Assembly (NCBI GenBank): GCA_036504815.1
Contig: DASXUN010000021.1
Location: forward strand, 496,001-560,000
DNA length: 64,000 nucleotides
Source of the DNA: Gemmatimonadaceae bacterium
Lineage (GTDB): Bacteria; Gemmatimonadota; Gemmatimonadetes; Gemmatimonadales; Gemmatimonadaceae
Direction of reading: 5' to 3'
The notes under the pieces were generated by a model that had not been told where the DNA came from, did not search any database, and saw only the letters and a program-made list of their open reading frames with translations. Positions 28,312 to 36,418 of the stretch are shown piece after piece (within the stretch, counting starts at the first letter, position 1; each line of letters opens with the position of its first letter). The position numbers and the translations under genes are program-made.

Positions 28312-30389
28312 GGCGCCTTCGCCTCGAGCACCAGGTTCTGGATGAAGAACTCCATCATCCGCTGCATGTTGAGCGCGCTGTGCCCCGCGTCCGGCCCCAC
28401 TTGCACCTCGAAGCTCTTCCCGGCGCGCTGCAGCGCCTGGATGAGCTGCATGGCATTGTTGGGGTGCACGTTGTCATCGGCGGTGCCGTAGTAGATCATC
28501 AGCCGCCCCTTGAGCTTCGACGCGTACGCCATCGCGCTCCCCTTCTGGTAGCCGGCCTCGTTTTCCTGCGGCGTGTACATGTACCGCTCGGTGTAGATCG
28601 TGTCGTAATGGTGCCAGCTGGTCACTGCCGACTGCGCCGACGCGGCGGCGAATAGGTCGGGGTAGCGCAGGATCGCCATCGCCGACGCGAAGCCGCCGTA
28701 TGAGGTGCCGAAGATGCCAATGCGCCGGGCGTCCACGTACGGCAGGGTGCCCAGGTACTTCGCGGCCTCGGCGAGATCGTCGATCTCCGTCTGGCCAAGT
28801 TTCAGGTAGATCGCATCGAGCGCCTTCTTGCCCACGCCCGCCGCACTGCGCGTATCGAGCGTCACGACGATGAACCCGTACTCCGCCATCGCCGACGGCG
28901 GCGCGTAGGCCTCGCGCGCGCCGTTGGTGGCCGGACCGTTGTAGACGGAGAAGAGCACCGGGTACTTCTTCGCCGGGTCGAAGTTCGACGGCTTGTTGAT
29001 CATGCCGAAGTGCCTGGTGGCGCCGTCGGCGGCCGTGTACGTGAACATCTCGACCGGCTTGAAGCCCTCCGCCGTCAGGCCGCTGATATCGCTCTCGGCG
29101 ATCATCGCCACCGGCTTCCCCTTGGCATCCCGCAGCGTCGTGACCGGCGCGATGGCGTGCGTCTGGGCGACGTCGGTGAAGAACTTGCCGTCGGGCGAAA
29201 CGCTGACCGTGTGGTTGAACGCTGGATCGGTGAGGCGCGTGTCGCCCTTGCCGTCGAGGCCCACGCGGTGGAGCTGCAGCTTCATGTAGTTGTCGCCGCT
29301 GCGCGCGTAGTACCACAGCACCTTCGCCTGCTCGTCCACCTTCACGATGCCGGCGACTTCAAACGGATGCTGCGTCAGCGTGGCGAGCAGCTTCCCCGCG
29401 ACATCGTACAGATAGTAGTTCTTGAAGCCGTTGCGCTCGGACTCCCAGATGAAGCGCTTGCCGTCGTTGAGCCAGCGCAGCGCGGGATGGTTCTCCGTCC
29501 AGCTCGGGAGCCACTCCTCGCGCACGACCGTGCGGCAGACGCCGCTGATCGGGTGACAGGCCGCGAGCTCCATGACGTTCTGCCGCCGATTGGTCCGGTG
29601 GATCAGCAGTTCGCCGCCGTCCCTGGTCCACTCGATGCCGTACACGTAGTGACCGACGGCCGCGTCGGTGAACGGCGCGCCGTCACGCACCTCGAGGCGG
29701 CGCGTCTGCTCGGTGCGTTCATTGTAGACGATCACGTCGACGACCGGATTGGCCGTCCCCGCCTTCGGGTATCCCTCCGTCATCAGCGATCCCTGCACCG
29801 TCGTCTGGTCGGTCTGCAGGTAGTAGTCCTTCACCGGCTTCTCATCGAAGCGGTAGTACGCCAGTTTCGTCCCGTCGGGCGACCACCACATGGCGGTGGT
29901 CTGGTCGAGTTCCTCGCCGTAGACCCAGCTGGCGGTGCCGTACTTGATGCGCTCCTTCTCGCTGCCGTCCGTGGTCAACTGCCGCTCGGTGGAGCCGTCG
30001 CGATACGAAAGGAAGAGATTGCGGTCGCGATAGAAGGCCTTCTTGGACGAGTCGGCCGTCCATGCCTCAGTGGACTGGCGGCCGCGGGCCGGGCCCCCGG
30101 CTCGGCGCATGCCGGGTGTGATGGCGCCACCCGACGGCGCGTCGGCCACCTGCCGAGTCGCCACGTCGAAGCGCATCCGCTTGCCGTTGCGCATGAAGTC
30201 AAACGTCTTGCCGTCGTCGCTCCACTGTGCGGTCACCGCGCCGGACTTGAAGGCGGTGACGAGCTTCGGCGCCATCAGGGTGTAGCGATCGTACCCCGGC
30301 ATCGTCTTGAGCCGGTCCTGGGCGAGGAGCGGGAGCGCCGCGAGGGCAAGCAACGCGGAGACCGTGAAGCGGAGCCCGGAAATGCGCAT
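28308..30389 (-). CDS. S9 family peptidase, dipeptidyl peptidase IV-like, secreted
   Basis: A 693-residue secreted prolyl-oligopeptidase-fold enzyme. The signal peptide (to LLAQD) is followed by an eight-bladed DPPIV_N beta-propeller, with WVYGEELDQ carrying the two Glu that bind the substrate N-terminus in DPP IV. The C-terminal hydrolase has Ser in FGTSYGGF, Asp in GTADDNVH and His in AGHSALN. It is expected to release X-Pro or X-Ala dipeptides from peptides in the periplasm. The stop codon shares CTAG with the convergent gene. Confidence 0.93.
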   Translation of the reverse strand: MRISGLRFTVSALLALAALPLLAQDRLKTMPGYDRYTLMAPKLVTAFKSGAVTAQWSDDGKTFDFMRNGKRMRFDVATRQVADAPSGGAITPGMRRAGGPARGRQSTEAWTADSSKKAFYRDRNLFLSYRDGSTERQLTTDGSEKERIKYGTASWVYGEELDQTTAMWWSPDGTKLAYYRFDEKPVKDYYLQTDQTTVQGSLMTEGYPKAGTANPVVDVIVYNERTEQTRRLEVRDGAPFTDAAVGHYVYGIEWTRDGGELLIHRTNRRQNVMELAACHPISGVCRTVVREEWLPSWTENHPALRWLNDGKRFIWESERNGFKNYYLYDVAGKLLATLTQHPFEVAGIVKVDEQAKVLWYYARSGDNYMKLQLHRVGLDGKGDTRLTDPAFNHTVSVSPDGKFFTDVAQTHAIAPVTTLRDAKGKPVAMIAESDISGLTAEGFKPVEMFTYTAADGATRHFGMINKPSNFDPAKKYPVLFSVYNGPATNGAREAYAPPSAMAEYGFIVVTLDTRSAAGVGKKALDAIYLKLGQTEIDDLAEAAKYLGTLPYVDARRIGIFGTSYGGFASAMAILRYPDLFAAASAQSAVTSWHHYDTIYTERYMYTPQENEAGYQKGSAMAYASKLKGRLMIYYGTADDNVHPNNAMQLIQALQRAGKSFEVQVGPDAGHSALNMQRMMEFFIQNLVLEAKAP

Positions 30390-30457
30390 GAGATCAGATC
30401 CAGTCGAGGTGTGGGAACAACGCGGCGCGCATCATCGATGCGCGTCGCGTCACACGA

Positions 30458-31462
30458 TCAGTCGTTGACGGGTGGCTTGGCCGGAGCGGCAGGAATGGAT
30501 GTCGGCGCCGGCGCCTTGGGCACGGGCGGCGGCTTCAGCGTGAAGACAAGGTAGTCCGCCTGCTTGCGGAGCTTCTTGCCATCGGCGGTGTCGAGGTCCA
30601 CCACGGGGACGAACTCGACGAGCCCGATCTTCACGCCAGGGACACGCCGCGCCACGCGGTTGACCGTTCCCTGGCCGTACTCGGAGTGGAACGCCCCGTT
30701 GACGTGCACGATGACGGCCGCAGGGTACTTGGTGCGCGCCGCGGCGATGGCCTCGGCCATCGTCTCGTCCTTCACGCACTGGGCTTCGTAGAACCGCGTG
30801 ACCATCGCGGCGGCAGAGTCGGCGGAGATCTTCGACTGGCCGTGGCCGCTCATGTCGCCCATCGATTCCTTGAAGCGGTCGAAGTACTTGTCGTTGGGGC
30901 AGACCAACTCCGCGGCGATGAAGCTGCGATCCGCCGCGGACAGCGAATCGACGGCCTTGAGTCCCTTCCGGCCCACCAGCGATGCAAGGCGGCGCGGCAC
31001 ATTGGCGGCGACAACCGGCCATCCCTTGGCCTTGGCAAACTCAACCAGCGGGCGGTAATCCGTCATGTACTTCGGCCACGGACGCGCCGTCTTGAGGAAC
31101 TCGGCTTCGTCCGTCTTCCCCGCGAGGTAGCTGTCGACCTGCCCCTGCACGTCTCGTTCGAACATTTCGAGCGAGAGAACGACCTGCGGATGGCGCCGGC
31201 CGATCCCCTCGAGCGCGGCACGCTCGAGCCGGTGGGTTCCCGGGTCGTCGTGCTGTTCGCCGAGGAAGACGAGGTCCTGCTTCGCGACCTCGGCGAGCAC
31301 TGACTCGAAGTCGGTGAAGCGCTTCTTGCTGGATTTGTACGCGCGGTGCGGCGTGTACGAGGAGACCGAGGCGATGTGACGCGAAATGGCGGAATCCGGC
31401 GCCTGTGCAGGCTGCTGGGTCGGCACCTGAATGGCGAAAAGCAAAGTTGCTGTTAGAAACAT
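30458..31462 (-). CDS. ChaN/Tiki-superfamily protein (PF04187), exported
   Basis: A 334-residue protein with a short hydrophobic leader (MFLTATLLFAIQV). The domain markers are FLGEQHDDPGTHRLE, LSLEMFERDVQ and ANVPRRLASLVGRKGL, then VIVHVNGAFHSEYGQG. ChaN of Campylobacter binds haem and is iron-regulated; other Tiki-like members are metallopeptidases, and the GExHDD plus Glu and His set here would suit metal binding. The C-terminal 25 residues are Pro/Ala-rich. No haem-transport genes are adjacent. It shares an AT-rich divergent promoter region with the winged-helix gene. Confidence 0.82.
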   Translation of the reverse strand: MFLTATLLFAIQVPTQQPAQAPDSAISRHIASVSSYTPHRAYKSSKKRFTDFESVLAEVAKQDLVFLGEQHDDPGTHRLERAALEGIGRRHPQVVLSLEMFERDVQGQVDSYLAGKTDEAEFLKTARPWPKYMTDYRPLVEFAKAKGWPVVAANVPRRLASLVGRKGLKAVDSLSAADRSFIAAELVCPNDKYFDRFKESMGDMSGHGQSKISADSAAAMVTRFYEAQCVKDETMAEAIAAARTKYPAAVIVHVNGAFHSEYGQGTVNRVARRVPGVKIGLVEFVPVVDLDTADGKKLRKQADYLVFTLKPPPVPKAPAPTSIPAAPAKPPVND

Positions 31463-31552
31463 TAATAGCGTCCCTGTTGATTTCGCCTCGAATCAGGCTT
31501 GTATTTGCACAAAATAAAGATAAGCTATTAAAGGCAAATAGATGGAGTCCGG

Positions 31553-32512
31553 TTGCAGCTGAACATCGAAATACTACGGGCCATCGAGGATGCCGTTGAC
31601 GCCCTCTCACGTCTCGACGAGCGGGTGGGCACCGGTACGGCCGGTCTGTCCACTTTACTGCGCCTACGAAGCGCTCAAGCTATCGTGGCCGCGAATGATC
31701 GGCCACTTGAGGGCGACTCCTTAGAAGGCGAGTCCGCGGAACGCGACTCCGCTGAAAGTGACCACCGGGCACACCGGTCGCGCCCTGCAGTGCCGGACGG
31801 AGACGCGGCCTTCGCCGCGCTCCTCGGCTGGATCTACGCGTCCGACGCACGCGAGTTCATCGTGGACGATCCGCATTTGCGTCGTGTGGCGTTGGCGCTT
31901 CAGGCCGCCGCGGAGCGGGTGCGCGGCGGGAGTGTGCTGACCACCGGCGTCATTGACGATGCGTGTGCGACGGCCGAGCTGGCGACCGATCCGCTTCCCG
32001 ATCTGCTGGATGCGTCACTCAGCGTCGCGGCGCACGAGTCGTGGCCAGCATTGCTGGTGGCTGCCGATCTTTCCGCGGGGGCGTGTGGTCGGGCGCGGGC
32101 AATCAGTTCGTCCATCGCCCGGGCCGTGGCGCCGCTGGCGGGCGGGCACACGGCGGATGTCTTCGTGGTGGCGCCCGTGGCGGAGGAACTGGCAGGGGCG
32201 CTGCATGGGATCGCCGGGGAGGCGCGCACGATGCGCCGGCGGGTGAATACGTATCGCGACGAAACCGCGCAGGCACTCAAGCGGAGCCTGGCGTTGGGGC
32301 GAGGCGGGCCATCGGCGGCCGCACTGGTCGGGCTGCTTGCCGGGCGACCCGCACTGACGGTAGCCGGCGCGGCGGCGGCGCTCGGACTCACGGTGCCCAC
32401 CGCCGGCGCGGCGGTGGAGCGCCTGATGCAGATCGAGGTGCTGCGGGAGATCACCGGCCGCGCCCGCGACCGGGTCTTCGTCTACACGCCGGCGGTGACG
32501 CTGGCCGGCTGA
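31553..32512 (+). CDS. Winged-helix protein of Fic-C-terminal/HTH_13 type lacking a FIC motif
   Basis: About 319 residues from a TTG start; no ATG is available in frame. The C-terminal 60 residues (RPALTVAGAAAALGLTV, TAGAAVERL, VLREITGRARDRVFVY) match the winged helix found behind FIC domains and in DUF1612/HTH_13 proteins. The N-terminus (AIEDAVDALSRLDERV) also resembles those families. There is no HPFxxGNGR motif, so AMPylation is not expected. Residues about 58-71 are a five-residue acidic repeat coded by a 15-bp DNA repeat. It overlaps the convergent thioredoxin-like gene by 31 bases. Possibly a DNA-binding regulator. Confidence 0.65.
   Translation: MQLNIEILRAIEDAVDALSRLDERVGTGTAGLSTLLRLRSAQAIVAANDRPLEGDSLEGESAERDSAESDHRAHRSRPAVPDGDAAFAALLGWIYASDAREFIVDDPHLRRVALALQAAAERVRGGSVLTTGVIDDACATAELATDPLPDLLDASLSVAAHESWPALLVAADLSAGACGRARAISSSIARAVAPLAGGHTADVFVVAPVAEELAGALHGIAGEARTMRRRVNTYRDETAQALKRSLALGRGGPSAAALVGLLAGRPALTVAGAAAALGLTVPTAGAAVERLMQIEVLREITGRARDRVFVYTPAVTLAG
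31722..31766 (+). repeat. Three 15-bp tandem repeats inside the winged-helix gene
   Basis: Units of the form GCGACTCCxxxGAAG recur about three times and code for EGDSL, EGESA, ERDSA. The repeat is in frame and lies in a likely linker. Confidence 0.65.
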
Positions 32513-33042
32513 GCGGCGGCGGCGCGCTCGAGAAGGGTGACGATTTCCTCGAGGGTCGTGCGCCCCTTGTCCATCGCGTACCAGCGGCGGACTTCCTTGT
32601 TGCGTTCGGCCTTCTCGAGTGCTTTCCACTCGCCGGCCACGCGCTCCTTCAGGGGCTGTGGGCGCGAACCCCACCAACCGCGCTCCTGAGCGTCGGCATC
32701 GAGGACGATCACGACCGGAATGGAACGCGAGGTGCCATTGGTCAGGTGCGCATCCATCAATTCCGGCACCGCGTCGCGGCTCACCAGGCGCAGTTCGACG
32801 TTGTTCGCCGCGTCGGCGAGCGCGCTGACCACGGGAATCAGGCTCTGCGAGTCGATGCACCAGTCTTCGGAGATGGCGAGCAGGCGCCACGTGCCGCCGA
32901 GGGCTTCGACGCGAGCGAGCAGGTCGGCGGGAACGACGGCGCGCTGGCGCTGCGCGTTCCAGAGGGGGCCGTATTCCGGGGAGGCCGCCGCCATCGCGTC
33001 AAACGTCGCCGCGTCCGTGAAGTAGTCGTGGGAGGTCTTCAT
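32482..33042 (-). CDS. Thioredoxin-family protein with a CxxS-type site
   Basis: A 186-residue protein of the Thioredoxin_9-like group. GTWRLLAISEDWCIDSQSLIPVV contains Trp-Cys-Ile-Asp-Ser in place of the usual WCxxC, followed by the cis-Pro region RSIPVVIVLDAD. A single redox cysteine suggests thiol transfer or binding rather than disulfide reduction. No signal peptide, so cytosolic. A TATTAT box lies only 6 bases before the ATG and there is no ribosome site, which suggests a leaderless message. The 3' end overlaps the convergent winged-helix gene. Confidence 0.82.
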   Translation of the reverse strand: MKTSHDYFTDAATFDAMAAASPEYGPLWNAQRQRAVVPADLLARVEALGGTWRLLAISEDWCIDSQSLIPVVSALADAANNVELRLVSRDAVPELMDAHLTNGTSRSIPVVIVLDADAQERGWWGSRPQPLKERVAGEWKALEKAERNKEVRRWYAMDKGRTTLEEIVTLLERAAAAQPASVTAGV

Positions 33043-33054
33043 ATTGCTATAATA
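33043..33054 (-). promoter_or_regulatory. Candidate leaderless -10 box of the thioredoxin-like gene
   Basis: TATTAT read leftward, then 6 bases, then the ATG. The surroundings are unusually AT-rich (TATAATACTACATACGCATATAG) for this window. Confidence 0.45.
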
Positions 33055-33171
33055 CTACATACGCATATAGTGAAACGCAAGGGCCAGGCGAAACCGCAGG
33101 GGGCGCACGGGTGGCACGCACCGGGGACTTCTCGCGTGACGCCCGGCGGCGGTATTCGTTAGTGAATTGAA

Positions 33172-33837
33172 ATGCGTCCATCGCCCGTTCTCCTCGCGCT
33201 GGCCCTGTTCTCCGCCGCGTGCGCCCCCGCGCTGCGTCCGTTCGGGCCGTTGCCTCCGGTGCGGGTGCCGCTCGAGGACTTGCCGGAGCCACCGGCCGAG
33301 TCGCCGCCGCCGGCCGCCCCCCTCGCGCTGAGCGACGAGGAGTACCTGGTGGCGCGGACGCTGATGGTGCCGGTGGACGGCATCCGTCCCGAACAGGTGT
33401 CCGACACGTACTGGCAGGTCCGGGACGGCGGTGCGCGGACCCATCAAGCGGTGGACATTCTCGCCAAGCGGGGCACGCCCGTGTTGTCGGCCGACAGTGG
33501 CACGGTCCTGCGGCTGACCAGGAACACGCTGGGTGGCATCACCATCTACTCGATCGACAGCGAGCGGCGGTTCGTCTTCTACTATGCGCACCTCGATCGC
33601 TACGCCGACGGGCTCTTTGAAGGGAAGCCCATCGCGCAGGGCGAGGTGATCGGCTACGTTGGCACGACGGGCAATGCCCCCAAGAACACGCCGCACCTGC
33701 ACTTTCAGGTGATGCGCTACGTGGATGCCCGCACCTGGTGGAATGGTCCGCCGCTGGATCCGCGCCCGTTCCTCGTGCAGGCGGGCGTCCGCGGTGGAGC
33801 GGTGCGATCAACGGCGGCCATGCCGCAATCGAAGTGA
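33172..33837 (+). CDS. M23 (LytM) metallopeptidase lipoprotein
   Basis: A 221-residue lipoprotein. The lipobox FSAAC is followed by a Pro-rich linker (residues 20-50) and a LytM domain with RTHQAVDILAKRGTPV (first zinc-binding His and Asp) and TPHLHFQVMRY (HxH). Such enzymes cleave peptide cross-bridges in peptidoglycan, or act as EnvC/NlpD-like activators when the residues are incomplete; here the set seems complete. It is anchored in the periplasm and precedes yhbY by 55 bases. Confidence 0.9.
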   Translation: MRPSPVLLALALFSAACAPALRPFGPLPPVRVPLEDLPEPPAESPPPAAPLALSDEEYLVARTLMVPVDGIRPEQVSDTYWQVRDGGARTHQAVDILAKRGTPVLSADSGTVLRLTRNTLGGITIYSIDSERRFVFYYAHLDRYADGLFEGKPIAQGEVIGYVGTTGNAPKNTPHLHFQVMRYVDARTWWNGPPLDPRPFLVQAGVRGGAVRSTAAMPQSK

Positions 33838-33892
33838 CCGGCGCGCGGTGTCCCTCGACACGACGCGCGACGACCTGGAGAAAGGGCTCACC

Positions 33893-34204
33893 ATGACGAT
33901 GACAGGCAAGATGCGCGCCTCGCTGCGCGCCGAGTGCAATCAGCTGGCGGCCACGGTGCACGTGGGCAAGGAAGGCGTCACGCCGGCCGTCGTGCAGTCC
34001 CTCGACGACGCGCTGCGCACGCGTGAACTGGTCAAGGTGGCGCTCAACCGCACCGTGAACGTGAGCGCGAAGGCCGCCGCCCACGACCTCGCGGAGGCGG
34101 TGGGCGCCGAGGTGATCCAGGCGATCGGCAAGACGGCGACCCTTTACCGGCAGAATCCGGAGATCAAGGGCAAGAAGGGAGACTTGCCGCCTTGGCGGCG
34201 GTAG
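33893..34204 (+). CDS. yhbY: YhbY/CRS1 ribosome-associated RNA-binding protein
   Basis: A 103-residue CRS1-YhbY (CRM) domain protein. LRAECNQLAATVHVGKEGVTPAVVQSLDDAL contains the conserved GK-GxT loop that binds RNA, and ELVKVALN and ALGKTATLYRQ-like segments follow as in the family. YhbY binds pre-50S ribosomal particles and is involved in subunit assembly. GGAG/AAAGGG lies upstream of the chosen ATG, and the longer open frame upstream overlaps the M23 gene. It ends immediately before a family B repeat array. Confidence 0.93.
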   Translation: MTMTGKMRASLRAECNQLAATVHVGKEGVTPAVVQSLDDALRTRELVKVALNRTVNVSAKAAAHDLAEAVGAEVIQAIGKTATLYRQNPEIKGKKGDLPPWRR

Positions 34205-34333
34205 AGAAGCAACAGAAAAGCAACAGAGAAACAACAGAGAGACAACAGAGGGCGCCGCGGTAGCGACGCCCTCTCTGTCGTTCTCTGCCTGTTGTTTATC
34301 TGTTGTCTCTCTGTTGTTTCTCTGTTGTCTTTC
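34204..34333. repeat. Family B inverted 11-bp repeat array (ACAACAGAGAG)
   Basis: The left arm (34204-34250) has four units of (A/G)CAACAGAGAG. A short GAGGGCG / CGCCCTC hairpin (34247-34272) follows, then the right arm (34270-34333) has about five units in reverse complement (CTCTCTGTTGT). It fills the gap between the convergent yhbY and hydrolase genes, and the right arm runs into the hydrolase coding end. Confidence 0.92.
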
Positions 34334-35933
34334 TGCCGAAGGCCAAATCCCACACTCGCCCCGCGCCAAGATGCATCGCGTTCACCGCTCCCTTCTTGTC
34401 GCGGCTGAACCAGACGGTGCCGTACGCGCCGCCTTCAAAACCATCGATATACGCGGGGATGAGCGCGAACTGCGTGCCGGGCCGCAACTGCACGATCAGC
34501 GCGCCCTTCTCGTACCGGATCGTCCAGGTGACATCGATTTCGGGCTGGTACCACGCGCCGACGAAGGCCTGCAGCTGCGCTTCGGTGGGCAGCCAACGTC
34601 CGGGCGCGGCGTAGGTCCAGCTGAGGGTGTCGCCATCCGGGGCGAAGATGCGCGCGCCGGTCGGCGTGCCGTCGGCGGCGGTGATGAAGCGCAGGCGCGA
34701 CGCGGCGCCCATCAGGAAGTCGCCGTCGCGAAGCGCACGCAGCGCGGCCCCGCCGCGCACGCGGAGCGCACCGCGATCGAGAAAGAGCTCGGACACGTCG
34801 TGCGTGCGATCATCGGTGTAGATGCCGGTGAGGCGTGCGACGCGGTTGGGGTCGGCCATCGTGGTGTCGAAGGCTGGCGGCGGTGCGAGGTCGGGAATCA
34901 GCGCGTCGGCAAGCTGGCGCACGTAGGACGTGGCCGACGCGCCGGCGGCATTGCACATCACGGCAATCGAGAGCCCGGCCCTTGGATAGCGGGCGAGATA
35001 GGTGCTGTAACCGGCCGTGCTCCCGCTGTGGGCCCATTCCGTGGTGCCACGATACGTGCCGTTGATCATCCCCATCGCGTACGGGATCTTCCGCCCGCTG
35101 GTGAGCGTGGCCTGGCTGAGCAGCGAATCGCTGACCGCGCCGAAGACGCGCTTGTCGAGCGCGTCGTTCCACTTGAGCCAGTCGCCCACCGTCGTCAGCA
35201 GGCCGCCCGGACCGTGGACATTCTCGAACGGCATCTCGAGATGCCAGCCGTCCGCGCGGCGCGCATAGGCCAGTCCGCGGCGCGGCACGATGGCCGTGTA
35301 GTCGTCGCGCCACTGGGTGTCGGTCATCCCCGCCGGCCTGAAGACCCGCTCGTTGCTGAACCGGGCGAACGGCATGCCGCTCACCCGTTCGACGATGGTC
35401 GGGAGCAGCGCGAAGCCGGAGTTCGTGTACGAGTAATAGTCACCAACCGGATAGTTCAGCGCCTTCTGTCGGACGATGATGTCCACGAGGTCCGCCTGCG
35501 TGGTCACCCGGGTTCCGCGCGGATAGCCCTGGTCGGCCACCAGGTTGCTCCACTCGCGCAGGCCGCTCGTGTGTGACAACAGGTGGCGAATGGTGATCGT
35601 CCGCCCGTACGCGGGGAGCTCGGGGACGTATTTCCGGACGTCGTCATCGAGCCGGAGCTTGCCCTCGCCGACGAGGAGCAGCACGGCGGTGGCCGTGAAC
35701 TGCTTGGCGACGGATCCGCTTTCGAGAATGGTCTGCGCCGTGATGGGCGTGCCGTTCTCGAGATCGGCCATGCCATAACCGCGGGCGAGAATGGGCGTGC
35801 CGTTGCGCGCCACGCCGACCGCACACCCGGGCATGTGCGTGCTGTTCCACTGGGCGAAGATCCGGTCCGCCGTGGCGGTGAGATCCTGCGCGCCGAGTGC
35901 GGCAGGGAGAGCGAGAAGGAGAAGTCGCTTCAT
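34296..35933 (-). CDS. Serine hydrolase, beta-lactamase class C/DD-peptidase fold, secreted
   Basis: A 545-residue secreted protein. The signal peptide MKRLLLLALPAALGAQ is followed by a class C-type domain with SxxK in ESGSVAKQFTA, YxN in YSYTNSGF and HxG in WAHSGSTAGY. A C-terminal lipocalin-like domain follows (LTGIYTDDRTHDVSELFL, WYQPEIDVTWTIRYEKG). Likely an esterase or D-amino-peptidase rather than an antibiotic resistance enzyme. The last 11 residues (KTTEKQQRDNR) are coded by the family B repeat array, so the original stop has apparently been replaced by repeat sequence. Confidence 0.9.
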   Translation of the reverse strand: MKRLLLLALPAALGAQDLTATADRIFAQWNSTHMPGCAVGVARNGTPILARGYGMADLENGTPITAQTILESGSVAKQFTATAVLLLVGEGKLRLDDDVRKYVPELPAYGRTITIRHLLSHTSGLREWSNLVADQGYPRGTRVTTQADLVDIIVRQKALNYPVGDYYSYTNSGFALLPTIVERVSGMPFARFSNERVFRPAGMTDTQWRDDYTAIVPRRGLAYARRADGWHLEMPFENVHGPGGLLTTVGDWLKWNDALDKRVFGAVSDSLLSQATLTSGRKIPYAMGMINGTYRGTTEWAHSGSTAGYSTYLARYPRAGLSIAVMCNAAGASATSYVRQLADALIPDLAPPPAFDTTMADPNRVARLTGIYTDDRTHDVSELFLDRGALRVRGGAALRALRDGDFLMGAASRLRFITAADGTPTGARIFAPDGDTLSWTYAAPGRWLPTEAQLQAFVGAWYQPEIDVTWTIRYEKGALIVQLRPGTQFALIPAYIDGFEGGAYGTVWFSRDKKGAVNAMHLGAGRVWDLAFGRKTTEKQQRDNR

Positions 35934-36010
35934 GGCCTGGGATGCTGAAGAGTGATGCCGCAGACAGGGATGAACGGTGAACGCGGCTGGCGGGGCACGG
36001 CGTGCGCCCG

Positions 36011-36376
36011 CTAGAGGCGCTCCGGATGAGGTACGGTACGATCACCGCCGGCGTTGCCGGTGTTCAGGGTGCCGGCCGGTTCGAACAGCAGCAGCGAAAC
36101 TTCCTGGGCCGCCACGGGACGGTGCTCGACGCCGCGCGGCACGATGAGAAACTCGCCTTCGCGCAGCATCACCGACTGGCCGCGAAACTGCATCTCGAGC
36201 ACGCCGCGCAAGACGAGGAAGAGTTCGTCCTCGTGCTCGTGATGATGCCAGACGAACTCGCCCTGCAGCTTGGCGAGCTTCACCTGCTGGCCGTTGAGCT
36301 CGCCGACGATGCGCGGGCTCCAGTGCTCGCTGAACTGCGCGAGCTTCTCGGCGAGAACCACCTTGGGAGGAATCAT
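36011..36376 (-). CDS. Cupin-domain protein
   Basis: A 121-residue single-domain cupin. The metal-binding motif is WHHHEHEDELFLVLRG, with motif 2 LREGEFLIVPRGVEHRP. Many small cupins of this type bind a divalent metal and act as isomerases, dioxygenases or sugar sensors; nothing here identifies the reaction. The C-terminus is short and unstructured. It lies 42 bases downstream of the Moco subunit of the molybdenum hydroxylase, on the same strand, and may be co-transcribed with it. Confidence 0.9.
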   Translation of the reverse strand: MIPPKVVLAEKLAQFSEHWSPRIVGELNGQQVKLAKLQGEFVWHHHEHEDELFLVLRGVLEMQFRGQSVMLREGEFLIVPRGVEHRPVAAQEVSLLLFEPAGTLNTGNAGGDRTVPHPERL

Positions 36377-36418
36377 GACCAGGCCGGAAATCGCGCGGCG
36401 CGGCGCCGCGCGGGGTGA

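Noticed and set aside
31463-31552. Small RNA gene or origin in the AT-rich divergent region
   Set aside because: Only AT-richness and possible -10 boxes are visible; no DnaA-box cluster or conserved RNA structure.
33725-33892. Upstream extension of the yhbY frame into the M23 gene
   Set aside because: It overlaps the HxH end of the peptidase; the ATG at 33893 has a ribosome site and matches YhbY length.
34204-34333. Tandem repeat array as a CRISPR
   Set aside because: Units are 7-18 bp and contiguous, with no spacers of uniform length and no cas genes; not CRISPR-like.
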